Below are positions 42,889 through 51,713 of a stretch of 64,000 nucleotides of DNA, in pieces. The notes under the pieces were generated by a model. That model was not told where the DNA came from. It worked only from the letters and a program-made list of their open reading frames with translations, and did not search any database. The position numbers and the translations under genes were made by a program. This stretch comes from Paenibacillus hamazuiensis (GTDB lineage Bacteria; Bacillota; Bacilli; Paenibacillales; NBRC-103111): assembly GCF_023276405.1 (NCBI RefSeq), contig NZ_JALRMO010000001.1:8595501-8659500 (forward strand). Direction: 5' to 3'. Within the stretch, counting starts at the first letter, position 1; every line of letters begins with the position of its first letter.

Positions 42889-43760
42889 TGTGGCCGTTAT
42901 ATATGATGGCCATTCCGGGCATCTTGTTTCTTATCGCGTTCAAGTATATTCCGTTAATAGGAACTGTAATCGCATTCAAAGATTATTCCGTGTTTAAAGG
43001 GTTTCTTGATAGCCCTTGGGTAGGGCTTCGACACTTTCAAACTCTGGTTCAGCATCCGGATTTTATCCGAATATTCGGCAACACGTTGATGTTGGGTTTT
43101 CTTAAAATCGTGCTTGTGTTTCCCGTACCGGTCATACTGGCGCTCATGATCAACGAAATCCGAAAGTCGGCGCTCAAGAAAGGAATTCAAACGGCACTCT
43201 ACATTCCGCACTTTTTGTCCTGGGTCATCATCGCCGGCATCGTCTTCGATTTCTTCTCTTTAAGCGGATTATTCAATGTGGTGATAGGGTGGTTTGGTTA
43301 CGATCCCGTTCTTGTCATGCAAGAAAGCGATTACTTTCGCATGGTTTATGTCATTACGGCCATTTGGAGGGATGCGGGATGGGGAACTGTCGTTTATATG
43401 GCGGCCATCAGCGCAATCGATCCTCAGCTGTATGAGTCGGCAATGATTGATGGCGCTTCCAAGTTCAAGCAGATCCGTCACATCACTTTTCCGCTCCTCT
43501 TGCCCACGGTATTGGTGCTGTTCTTGCTTGAGATCGGAAACTTCATGGAGCTGGGCTTCGATCACGTATACAATCTGTTGACACCGATGACATATAGTGT
43601 TGGGGACATTCTGGATACGTACGTATTCCGAACCGGAATTCAGCAAGCGCAGTACAGCTTTGCTACGGCGGTCGGCTTGTTCCAGTCGGTCATTGGATTT
43701 ATCCTGGTTTACATTTTCAACAGACTATCAAGAAAAGTGTCCGACGGGGGGCTTTGGTAA
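42804..43760 (+). CDS. Sugar ABC transporter permease, LplB type
   Basis: 318 residues if translation begins at TTG 42804 (AGGGGGGAG upstream); a second TTG at 42855, with AGGAGG upstream, would give 301 residues. The start region is a 51-bp tandem duplication, so the N-terminus repeats K-V/A-A-N-H-x-M-K. Six membrane segments; EAA loop Y-E-S-A-M-I-D-G-A-S near residue 212. First channel subunit of the importer that follows regulon-1 control. No ATPase gene is present. Confidence 0.92.
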   Translation: MEKAANHQMKVVAGGKKLEKVANHRMKLLWPLYMMAIPGILFLIAFKYIPLIGTVIAFKDYSVFKGFLDSPWVGLRHFQTLVQHPDFIRIFGNTLMLGFLKIVLVFPVPVILALMINEIRKSALKKGIQTALYIPHFLSWVIIAGIVFDFFSLSGLFNVVIGWFGYDPVLVMQESDYFRMVYVITAIWRDAGWGTVVYMAAISAIDPQLYESAMIDGASKFKQIRHITFPLLLPTVLVLFLLEIGNFMELGFDHVYNLLTPMTYSVGDILDTYVFRTGIQQAQYSFATAVGLFQSVIGFILVYIFNRLSRKVSDGGLW

Positions 43761-43762
43761 TT

Positions 43763-44632
43763 ATGGCAGAATCCAGAGGAGAAAAGGTATTTGTATCGGC
43801 GATTGCCGTTGTTCTTGTTCTTCTGTCCGTGTTTGCGATCATTCCGCTAATATCCGTCCTTTCCACCTCGTTCAGCTCCAAGAAGGTCGTGGATCTGAAT
43901 CTGGTGACGATCTGGCCCAGGGAATTCACGTTCGACTCCTGGAATTATATCATTTACCGTCCCGATCTGTGGAAAGCATTCTTTCTTACTTTAGGTTCGA
44001 CAGTGATCGGCACGGCATTGGCGCTGCTGATCACCGCCTTGCTCGCTTACCCGCTGTCCAAGTCGGAGTTCCGCTGGGGGCCGGTGCTTATGGTCGGCGT
44101 AGTTATAGCGATGGTGTTTAAAGCGCCACTCGTACCGTATTTCCTGACAGTCCGCGGTATCGGTCTTTATAATAATCCGCTGGTTCTGATCTTGCCCCAT
44201 ATTCTCAATCCGTTTAATCTGATCATCATGAGGACCTTCTTTAAGCAATTTTCAAAAGAGCTGGAAGAGGCGGCTTTCATCGAGGGGTGCGGGTACTTCC
44301 GGATGCTGTTCCAATTCGTGCTTCCGCTGTCCAAGGCGGTGCTGGCCACCCTGGCCTTGTTTTACGGCGTTGTGATTTGGAATCAATTCCAGACTCCTTT
44401 GCTATTTTTGCAAAACCCGGAATTGTTCCCGCTGCAGATCAAAATCCGGCAGTTTATTACCGACGACAGCGTCATTATGGCGCTTGTTCCTTCCAAGCTT
44501 GACGTGAATTATAACGAACGTACATTACGAGCGGCGACCGTCATTTTCGCGATCATTCCCGTCATTGCGGTATATCCTTTCTTGCAGAAGTACTTTGTCA
44601 AGGGAGCCATGGTCGGATCCGTTAAAGGATAA
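43763..44632 (+). CDS. Sugar ABC transporter permease, YtcP type
   Basis: 289 residues from ATG 43763, two bases after the previous stop; an alternative TTG at 43754 lies inside the upstream gene. Six membrane segments, EAA loop E-E-A-A-F-I-E-G-C-G near residue 170, and the C-terminus K-G-A-M-V-G-S-V-K-G. Second channel subunit, partner of the LplB-type permease. Confidence 0.92.
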   Translation: MAESRGEKVFVSAIAVVLVLLSVFAIIPLISVLSTSFSSKKVVDLNLVTIWPREFTFDSWNYIIYRPDLWKAFFLTLGSTVIGTALALLITALLAYPLSKSEFRWGPVLMVGVVIAMVFKAPLVPYFLTVRGIGLYNNPLVLILPHILNPFNLIIMRTFFKQFSKELEEAAFIEGCGYFRMLFQFVLPLSKAVLATLALFYGVVIWNQFQTPLLFLQNPELFPLQIKIRQFITDDSVIMALVPSKLDVNYNERTLRAATVIFAIIPVIAVYPFLQKYFVKGAMVGSVKG

Positions 44633-44698
44633 TATCCTATTGGTTTTATGGCTTAACGCCTGAAACATATTTCTAACGACATTCAAGGGGGAAATGGC

Positions 44699-46276
44699 AT
44701 GAAAGTCAAAAAGCTTGGCGCACTCTCAGTGACGGTATCACTTGCATTTTCGGTCGTTGCCGGCTGTTCCGGCAAAACGGAGCCTCCTGCACCTTCTGCA
44801 GCAACACCCCAGGACTCGGGCTCCACGAACGAAATCGTTGACATTGAAGTATGGAGAGAAAACAACGGCTATTTACCGACCACCAAGGGAAGTAAGTTAT
44901 ATGAATTTTATAAGGAAAAGCTGGGAGTAGGAGTCATTCATCCTTATGTGGAGTGGAACGGTGGCACCAACTACCTGAATCAGCTAAACCTGAAAATCGC
45001 CGCAAACGAAATGCCGGATCTGTTCGCGCCTTATAACGGCATCGAATCGAGCCTCGCCAAGAGCGGCGCCATTGCCGATCTGACGGATTTATTGCCTAAG
45101 TATGCGCCGCATGTATGGGAAGCGATTCCGAAAGACGTATGGGATATCGTTAAGGCCAACGACCCTACCGGCCAAGGCCGGATCTATTATATCCCGGGTG
45201 TGCTGGACTACGGAAGATACGCCGGCTTGATCCGAAAAGATTGGCTCGACAAGCTGGGTCTGCCGATGCCCACAACCCTGGACGAATATGTGAAGGTTTT
45301 GGAGGCGTTCCGGGACAAGGATCCCAACGGCAACGGCCAAAAGGATGAGGTTCCGGCCGGCGGCAGAGAGCAGGCGCGTTGGATGGACCATCTGTTCGCC
45401 ATGTACGGCGTTGCCATGTTCGAAGGAATGCCGGATTGGGATCTGTACGACGGCAAGCTGACTTACTCCGCGGTTACTCCGAATATGAAAGCGGCCTTGG
45501 AATTTATCTCCAAGCTGTACAAAGAAGGTTTATTAGACAAAGAGACGCTTCTGAACAACAAGCAGAAATGGGATGGAAAGGTGGAAGGGAATAAGGCCGG
45601 GAACTATTTTCACTGGGCGGAAACCGTCAATGACCGCCTGGAAAACATGAACAAGAACACAGGAGTTAAGGCCGATTTCTCTGTGCTCCCGATACCCCAA
45701 GTTCCGGGATATAAAGGCTTCTACACATGGAAGAGAATGACTCCCCCGGCCTGGGTTGTCAAGAACAACAAGGATCAGAAGAAGCTGATGGCCACCTTGA
45801 AGCTGCTGAACAACGTGTACGACAAGAAAAATTGGAACGATCTGTATCTGGGAGTGGAGGGAATGCACTACTCCATGCAAAACGGCAAAGCCATCAGACT
45901 TCCGGATGATAAGAGCACCCAGGAGAACATCATTTTCGAGCCGTATAAAAATATGGCCACCCTTGATTTTATGACCTCACTCATCAAGAATACATCGACC
46001 GAAGACAGAAAGTGGGCTACTGACCAGACCGTCCGCGATATGCAGGATGCCCAGAAGTACGCCAAGGTTATAGCCGGGGACGGTTTGCCTGCAAGCATCT
46101 ACGACGGCTTTGCGGATATCAACAACCGTACGCTGTATGTGGAATATGCCTCCAAGATTATAGTCGGTCAATACCCGATCAGTAAATTCGATGAATTTGT
46201 AGACAAATGGTATAAATCGGGTGGAGAAGAGGTCACCAAACGCGCCAGAGACTGGTACGCAAAAGTGAAAAAGTAG
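44699..46276 (+). CDS. Extracellular sugar-binding lipoprotein
   Basis: 525 residues. Signal peptide with lipobox V-V-A-G-C at residues 19-23, then a Ser/Pro-rich linker. SBP family 1 features include Y-A-G-L-I-R-K-D-W-L-D-K-L-G-L-P-M-P and the acidic D-K-D-P-N-G-N-G-Q-K-D-E loop. The lipid-anchored receptor of the importer encoded upstream. The ligand is probably released by the S-layer enzyme, which shares the operator type. Start supported by AAGGGGGAAA. Confidence 0.92.
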   Translation: MKVKKLGALSVTVSLAFSVVAGCSGKTEPPAPSAATPQDSGSTNEIVDIEVWRENNGYLPTTKGSKLYEFYKEKLGVGVIHPYVEWNGGTNYLNQLNLKIAANEMPDLFAPYNGIESSLAKSGAIADLTDLLPKYAPHVWEAIPKDVWDIVKANDPTGQGRIYYIPGVLDYGRYAGLIRKDWLDKLGLPMPTTLDEYVKVLEAFRDKDPNGNGQKDEVPAGGREQARWMDHLFAMYGVAMFEGMPDWDLYDGKLTYSAVTPNMKAALEFISKLYKEGLLDKETLLNNKQKWDGKVEGNKAGNYFHWAETVNDRLENMNKNTGVKADFSVLPIPQVPGYKGFYTWKRMTPPAWVVKNNKDQKKLMATLKLLNNVYDKKNWNDLYLGVEGMHYSMQNGKAIRLPDDKSTQENIIFEPYKNMATLDFMTSLIKNTSTEDRKWATDQTVRDMQDAQKYAKVIAGDGLPASIYDGFADINNRTLYVEYASKIIVGQYPISKFDEFVDKWYKSGGEEVTKRARDWYAKVKK

Positions 46277-46307
46277 CAAAACCGCGGAATCAAGGAATGG
46301 CAGTAAT

Positions 46308-46340
46308 GGCATGTTGCCCAGGCAACGTGCCTGCTTTTTT
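46308..46340 (+). terminator. Rho-independent terminator after the binding protein
   Basis: GGCATGTTGCC (46308-46318), CA loop, GGCAACGTGCC (46321-46331), then TGCTTTTTT. It lies between the importer and the glycosidase gene, so downstream expression may be reduced. Confidence 0.8.
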
Positions 46341-46363
46341 AAACTTCGAAAGGAAGATCATCA

Positions 46364-48451
46364 ATGACGATATCACTAACATTTCCGGATCATTCACCGA
46401 AGCTAATCTTTGCCGTTCGAAGATTGCAAGCAGCAATTACGGATTTGGGAGAAACATGGACGGTTAACGAAACGCAGCGCCCGGATATGGATCATATGAT
46501 TATCCTTTCAGACAATCAGCATGCAGAGGGATCATTCGGAATGACCGCCGATGCGTCGGTCGTGGCGGAAGGCTTTGAAATACGCCGCTCGCTTCACCTC
46601 GGAAATCCGGCGTTGTTCGTTCTTGCCCGCGACGAGTCCGGCGCCATGTACGGCGTGCTGGAGGTCGCGGAGCAGCTCCGGAAACACGGGAATCCGTTAA
46701 GTGTCTCCGAATGCGTCGTGAACCCCGGATTTCCATTCCGTGCCGTGAAGTTCAATCTTCCTTGGTCAAGCTACCGGAGGAACGAATGTTTTGATCTGCA
46801 GAAGGAACCGGTCCGCGACCTCGCCTTCTGGCAAGCTTTTTTGGACATGATGGCGGAAAACCGCTACAATGTGCTGACTTTATGGTGCCTTCATCCGTTC
46901 CCTTATATGATTAAGCCTATGAATTTTCCTAAAGCCACCCCATTTACGGATGAAGAGCTCGCCGATTGGAAACGGTTTTGGACATCCCTGTTCCAAATGG
47001 CCCATGATCGCGGGATTGAAACGTACATGATCAACTGGAACATTTTCGTCTCGGAATCGTTTCGGGAGCATTACGACGCCGATGCCGTCAGCGACGAGAC
47101 ATTCTACCATCATGGAGATTATTATTCCACCGAGCAAATCAAGCAGTATACCCGCGAATGCGTGACGCAGCTGATCGATGAATATCCCGGACTGACCGGA
47201 TTCGGCATTTCCGTAGGGGAAAGAATGAATGGAATGACGCCCGAGGAGCGGCAGGATTGGATCGCCGACGTGTATTTTGAAGGGATGAAAAATGCCGGTC
47301 GGCCTGTGAAATTTATCCACCGGGCCCCATTCTCCGTTGACCCGCACATTACGAGAAACGCGATCGAAAAAAACGAGTTTTTGCCAGAGCCGGTATGGGT
47401 GGAAGTCAAGTTCAATTGGTCCCATGCGTATTCTTCCACGAAACTTCTCATGACGCACGGAGGTTCCGACGGCATGGAAGGATACTGGAATCCGGCGCCG
47501 CAAAATTACAAAATCACGTGGATGGTCCGAAACGAGGATTTTTTCACGCTGCGTTGGGCTCAGCCGGATTTTATAAGAAAACATCTGTCGGATAACGGCC
47601 AAGATTATGTGGGCGGGTATTACATCGGATCCGAATGTTTTATTCCTGCCAACGACTATTCACACGTGCCGGGAAGTCCGCATATCGAGTGGACATACGC
47701 CTTCGAAAAGATTTGGTTGTATTACATGCTGTGGGGAAGGCTGCTGTACGACCCAACGACACCCGACGATGTGTTTGCGGACGCTATTGAAAGACGTTAC
47801 GGCAAGTCTGCAGGTCGCCCGCTGCTTGCGGCGTTTTCGTCGGTATGCAAAATGCCGATGGCGCTCGCATCATTTTATTCTTTCTCATGGGATTTTACTT
47901 TATACGCCGAGGGGTTCCTTGCCACCGACAAATCCGAGTACAATACGGGGAAAGCTTTTATTTCGCTTGAGGATCTGCTGAGCAGCGAGCCGCTGGATCC
48001 CGATTATTTGTCGATCCGCAGCTATGTCGACCATATCATCGATAATCAATCGGTTGAAGGTTATGTGACGCCGCGCCAACTGGCCGATACTTTGGAGCAC
48101 GACGCCCGGCAAGGTTTGGCGGAGCTCGCTTCGATCGGCTGCGGTTCGCCTTCCCTTTGCTGCGAGATGGCGGATGTCGAGGCTTGGGCCCATTTGGGTC
48201 TGTATTTCGCGGCCAAACTGCGAGCCGGGGTTTGCTACGAAGTATACGTCAGAACCGGCGATCAAGCGGAGCGGCAAAAAGCATTGCAATGGCTGGAGCC
48301 GCCAAACGCCGTTCAGCATTGGGATGATCTGGTTCGTGTGACCAATTCCCATTACGTGAAGCAGCCGCTGCTGCATTTAGGCAAAACACCGTTCACGTGG
48401 GAGCTGTTCCGTCCGCAGGTGCTTGAAGATATCGAATTTGTTAGGAAATGA
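46364..48451 (+). CDS. Putative glycosidase, alpha-glucuronidase/GH20-like fold, cytoplasmic
   Basis: 695 residues, no signal peptide. The N-terminal part (1-115) resembles the GH20/GH67 N-terminal alpha-beta domain (A-M-Y-G-V-L-E-V-A-E-Q-L). The TIM-barrel part (about 120-480) starts F-R-A-V-K-F-N-L-P-W and contains N-R-Y-N-V-L-T-L-W, E-T-Y-M-I-N-W-N and a G-F-G-I-S-V-G-E strand. The C-terminal 200 residues are helical. It is probably an intracellular hydrolase for the oligosaccharide imported by the preceding system, possibly removing a uronic acid or hexosamine. Catalytic residues cannot be fixed from sequence alone. Start supported by GAAAGGAAG. Confidence 0.65.
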   Translation: MTISLTFPDHSPKLIFAVRRLQAAITDLGETWTVNETQRPDMDHMIILSDNQHAEGSFGMTADASVVAEGFEIRRSLHLGNPALFVLARDESGAMYGVLEVAEQLRKHGNPLSVSECVVNPGFPFRAVKFNLPWSSYRRNECFDLQKEPVRDLAFWQAFLDMMAENRYNVLTLWCLHPFPYMIKPMNFPKATPFTDEELADWKRFWTSLFQMAHDRGIETYMINWNIFVSESFREHYDADAVSDETFYHHGDYYSTEQIKQYTRECVTQLIDEYPGLTGFGISVGERMNGMTPEERQDWIADVYFEGMKNAGRPVKFIHRAPFSVDPHITRNAIEKNEFLPEPVWVEVKFNWSHAYSSTKLLMTHGGSDGMEGYWNPAPQNYKITWMVRNEDFFTLRWAQPDFIRKHLSDNGQDYVGGYYIGSECFIPANDYSHVPGSPHIEWTYAFEKIWLYYMLWGRLLYDPTTPDDVFADAIERRYGKSAGRPLLAAFSSVCKMPMALASFYSFSWDFTLYAEGFLATDKSEYNTGKAFISLEDLLSSEPLDPDYLSIRSYVDHIIDNQSVEGYVTPRQLADTLEHDARQGLAELASIGCGSPSLCCEMADVEAWAHLGLYFAAKLRAGVCYEVYVRTGDQAERQKALQWLEPPNAVQHWDDLVRVTNSHYVKQPLLHLGKTPFTWELFRPQVLEDIEFVRK

Positions 48452-48488
48452 AACTAACAGCACGTCTTGGCATAATGGGGGATTCGCA

Positions 48489-48887
48489 ATGCGTGGTTTT
48501 GCAATTTTATTGGCTTTTTATTTGGCTGGAATGTCCATTCAAAAAGGGTTGAACGTTCCACTCCCAGGTAACGTGATCGGTCTGGCCTTATTTACGTTAT
48601 TTTTATTTACAGGCTTGATCAAATTGAAATGGGTAGAAAAAACCGCTTCGTTTTTGAACCGGCATATGCTGTTGTTTTTCGCCCCCATTATTGCAGGGAC
48701 GTTATCTATTCTGCCTTTGATCCGGGAACATGCCGCTTCTATTGTTGTCACATTTTTCATAAGCTGGTTGGCTGTACTGCTTGCCACGGGATGGACCGTG
48801 AGGGCGCTGACCGGCAGAAAAAAAGCAAGCTCGAGTCCGAATATTCCCGCATCATGGCGCGACGCAGCAAGGAGGGAACATTCTTGA
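48489..48887 (+). CDS. lrgA: LrgA/CidA-type membrane protein
   Basis: 132 residues with four membrane segments and the family pattern G-x-x-I-Q (here G-M-S-I-Q-K-G), P-L-P-G-N-V-I-G-L-A near residue 27 and F-F-A-P-I near 63. The start at 48489 has GGGGGA seven bases upstream; an upstream in-frame ATG at 48423 lies in the previous gene. Together with LrgB it makes a two-component channel. Bacterial LrgAB/CidAB were first linked to murein hydrolase export and later to pyruvate transport; the plant homologue PLGG1 is a glycolate/glycerate translocator. Neighbouring hydroxyacid and glycolate genes favour the transport role here. Confidence 0.88.
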   Translation: MRGFAILLAFYLAGMSIQKGLNVPLPGNVIGLALFTLFLFTGLIKLKWVEKTASFLNRHMLLFFAPIIAGTLSILPLIREHAASIVVTFFISWLAVLLATGWTVRALTGRKKASSSPNIPASWRDAARREHS

Positions 48888-49576
48888 ACCTGCAACCGTA
48901 TGCACAAAGTCCGATGTTCGGCATTTCCCTGACCGTGTTGGCTTACGTTTGTTCGTTTGGCGTACACCGGTATATCAAATGGCTCCATCCGTTGTTTGTA
49001 TGCTCCGGCCTCATTATTCTTGTGCTGCTTGCAGGCGGGGTACCTTATTCCGATTATAAGGTCGGAGGGAGCCTGATTGAATTTTTCCTCGGACCCGCGA
49101 CCGTAGCTATGGGAGTTCCGCTTTATAAAAACGCACAAAAATTTAAAGAGAAGCTGCGTCCCATTGTAGCGGGAATTTTGGCAGGCTCCCTTACGGGCGT
49201 AGCATGCAGCTCTGCTCTGGTGTGGCTATTGGGCGGTTCCCGGGAAATCATGTTTACGATGATGCCCAAGTCCGTAACTACGCCGATATCGATTGAAATT
49301 ATCCGTTCCATGGGGGGGAATCCCGAGCTCGGCTCCGTTCTCACCGTATTGACGGGGCTGCTTGGCAGCATGATCGGCCCCGAGGTGCTCAGACGGTTTG
49401 GCATGCGGGATGACTTTTCCGTCGGCACCGCGGTGGGGACGTCATCCCATGGGATCGGGACGGGCCGGTTAATTCGCGAATCGGACCTGCTGGGAAGCAT
49501 CAGCGGGTTTTCCATGTGTTTGGCGGGGATGGTCACTTCGGTATTGGTCATACCTGTCTATTGGTTATTCCAATGA
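48884..49576 (+). CDS. lrgB: LrgB/CidB-type membrane protein
   Basis: 230 residues from TTG 48884, preceded by AAGGAGGG and overlapping the lrgA stop by TTGA. Strongly hydrophobic. The family signature is visible: F-L-G-P-A-T-V-A-M-G-V-P-L-Y near residue 68, P-K-S-V-T-T-P-I-S near 127 and T-S-S-H-G-I-G-T-G-R near 187. Partner of LrgA. A longer frame to 48629 lies within lrgA and is rejected. Confidence 0.9.
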   Translation: MNLQPYAQSPMFGISLTVLAYVCSFGVHRYIKWLHPLFVCSGLIILVLLAGGVPYSDYKVGGSLIEFFLGPATVAMGVPLYKNAQKFKEKLRPIVAGILAGSLTGVACSSALVWLLGGSREIMFTMMPKSVTTPISIEIIRSMGGNPELGSVLTVLTGLLGSMIGPEVLRRFGMRDDFSVGTAVGTSSHGIGTGRLIRESDLLGSISGFSMCLAGMVTSVLVIPVYWLFQ

Positions 49577-49659
49577 GAAAGCGGAATACCGAATTAGCCG
49601 ACTGCAGCAAGTGAAGGTGTCCGGATGGACGTATATATCATTTTTGGGAGGAATCGACG

Positions 49660-51684
49660 ATGGGTTGGTGGCAACAGAAGCCGATGCGGCTGATACAGAC
49701 GAATTTAAGAGAGATTGACGCGATGCTGGACATCGACGAGTATATGCGGAGCCTGGAGGAATTCTCGGCAAATGTCCTGCTGTTTAACGTAGGAGGAATA
49801 GTGGCCAACTATCCTTCCGCGCTTGAATTCCATTATGTTAATCCCAATTTGAAGGATGATTTTGCCGGGAAGGTGATTCAGCGCGTTCACGAAAAAGGAA
49901 TGAAGTTCATAGCCCGTTTCGATTTCAGCCGGTTAAACGAAAAATGCGCGTTGCCTAATCCCGACTGGCTGTATCGAAGCGTGGACGGAGAAATCGTCAA
50001 TTACAACGGCCAGGTGCATACTTGCATCAACGGCTACTACCAACAGGAGTATTCGCTTCAAATATTGCGGGAAGTGGCCGAAAGGTATCCTATTGACGGC
50101 ATATTCTTCAATATGCACGGTTACGTGACTCACGACTACAGCTACAATTATTACGGGATTTGCCAATGCGGCAGCTGCCAAAAGCGATTTTTCGAGTACA
50201 CCGGCCATGAACGGCTGCCTCTGAAGGAGGATCCGGACGATCCGATTTTCCGGGATTATGAGAAGTTCCGTGCCGAGACGGTAAGGGAGCTGTTTCTCAA
50301 ACGGGTGGAGGTTGTTAAGCGCATCAATCCACATATCGCCGTATGCAACTATACGCATTCAGGAACAGACATCTTCCGCAAGGAATCCAACACGGGGATC
50401 AACCGGCCTCTGCCGGAATGGAATTACTCGGCTACGGAAAACGTGCGCACCGTTCGGGGCACTTGGGACGGGATGGCCGTAAGCAATTCGGCGGTCCACT
50501 TCGTCGATTATGCCATGCGGCATACGGCGGTTTCTCCTCACTTGACCGGGCTGCGGCTGGCGCAAAATCTGGTGAACGGGGGATGGCTCGATTATTACGT
50601 GATCGGTACGCTCGTTAATCAGGATGACCGGCTTTGCTTCGACCTCGTGAAAGATATTTACCGTTTTCACCGCGATCATGAGGAGTATTATTCGAACCTT
50701 GCATCCTTGGCCGAGATTGGCCTGGTTGTCCCGGAAAGCAGCAGTATATTCGGAAGCAAAAACGAATTAAAGGGAATCATGAGAATTTTGGCCGAAAACC
50801 ACGTGCAATACGATTTGCTGCACGACAGCGCGCTGCAATCGCCGCAAATTGAAGAGAAACTTAAACGTTACAAGCTGCTGATCCTCGCCGACCAGCGAAG
50901 CATGAGCGACAGTGCGGTGGAAGCCGTCGACCGTTTCGTGGAACAGGGGGGAAAACTGCTTGCCACCGGATTTAGCTCTACGTGCGATGAGAAAGGACAT
51001 CCTCTGGGACGCATCCGCCTGCAAAGCATAGGGACGAAGGAGTTTGAGCTTAAACCGAAGGTACAGGGGGCTTATTTCCGAATCCGCGAAGCGGATAAAT
51101 CCACACTTCGGGGTTTCGAACAAATCGACCTTGTGTATTTGTACGGGGAAGCGTTGGAGTGCAAGCTGGAGGAAGGTGCGGAGGGATTTCTCGGGTTGAT
51201 TCCTTCGTGCATGTTCGGACCTCCGGAGAAATGTTATATAACCGAGCAGACGGACACGCCGGGGTTGATCTTTGGCCGATATGGAAAAGGGGAGTCCGCC
51301 TATATTCCGTGGGGGCTTGGAGCGCATTATGAAAAACTGAGCAACCACGGTCATGCCCGCCTCTTGATGGCGGCGCTGCGGGATGTGCTCGGTCACCGGG
51401 AGCCTCTGCAAGCAGATGCTTCACCGCTCGTGGAAGTAACCTTCCACAGAGGGCCCTCGCGGCGCCTGATCAGCGCAGTAAATGGTTCCGGACAACTTGG
51501 AACCGCATTCCATGCGCCTTTGCCGGTTCGGAACATTCGCTTCACCCTGCGGGCGGATGCCAAACCGTCGCGCGTCCATGCGCTGCGCCGTTCCGGCGAT
51601 ATACCTTTTGTTTACCGTGACAATGAGCTTTCATTTAATCTGGATGAGCTTGATTTGTTTGAAACTGTTGTGATCGAGGATTAA
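49660..51684 (+). CDS. Putative glycosyl hydrolase (GHL6-like barrel with GH42-type trimerisation domain)
   Basis: 674 residues, no signal peptide, GGGAGG upstream. The N-terminal TIM barrel (about 1-340) contains L-R-E-I-D-A and F-I-A-R-F-D-F-S-R and, near 150-190, Y-Y-G-I-C-Q-C-G-S-C-Q-K-R-F, a small C-x-C-x-x-C cluster. This resembles Pfam hypothetical glycosyl hydrolase 6 (GHL6). The middle part (about 350-560) looks like the GH42 trimerisation (Rossmann-like) domain: Y-D-L-L-H-D, L-L-I-L-A-D-Q, F-V-E-Q-G-G-K-L-L-A-T-G. Probable intracellular glycosidase of the same polysaccharide pathway. Substrate unknown. Confidence 0.65.
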   Translation: MGWWQQKPMRLIQTNLREIDAMLDIDEYMRSLEEFSANVLLFNVGGIVANYPSALEFHYVNPNLKDDFAGKVIQRVHEKGMKFIARFDFSRLNEKCALPNPDWLYRSVDGEIVNYNGQVHTCINGYYQQEYSLQILREVAERYPIDGIFFNMHGYVTHDYSYNYYGICQCGSCQKRFFEYTGHERLPLKEDPDDPIFRDYEKFRAETVRELFLKRVEVVKRINPHIAVCNYTHSGTDIFRKESNTGINRPLPEWNYSATENVRTVRGTWDGMAVSNSAVHFVDYAMRHTAVSPHLTGLRLAQNLVNGGWLDYYVIGTLVNQDDRLCFDLVKDIYRFHRDHEEYYSNLASLAEIGLVVPESSSIFGSKNELKGIMRILAENHVQYDLLHDSALQSPQIEEKLKRYKLLILADQRSMSDSAVEAVDRFVEQGGKLLATGFSSTCDEKGHPLGRIRLQSIGTKEFELKPKVQGAYFRIREADKSTLRGFEQIDLVYLYGEALECKLEEGAEGFLGLIPSCMFGPPEKCYITEQTDTPGLIFGRYGKGESAYIPWGLGAHYEKLSNHGHARLLMAALRDVLGHREPLQADASPLVEVTFHRGPSRRLISAVNGSGQLGTAFHAPLPVRNIRFTLRADAKPSRVHALRRSGDIPFVYRDNELSFNLDELDLFETVVIED

Positions 51685-51713
51685 AGCTGCCAATAGTCTG
51701 AGGAGGCTGCAAT

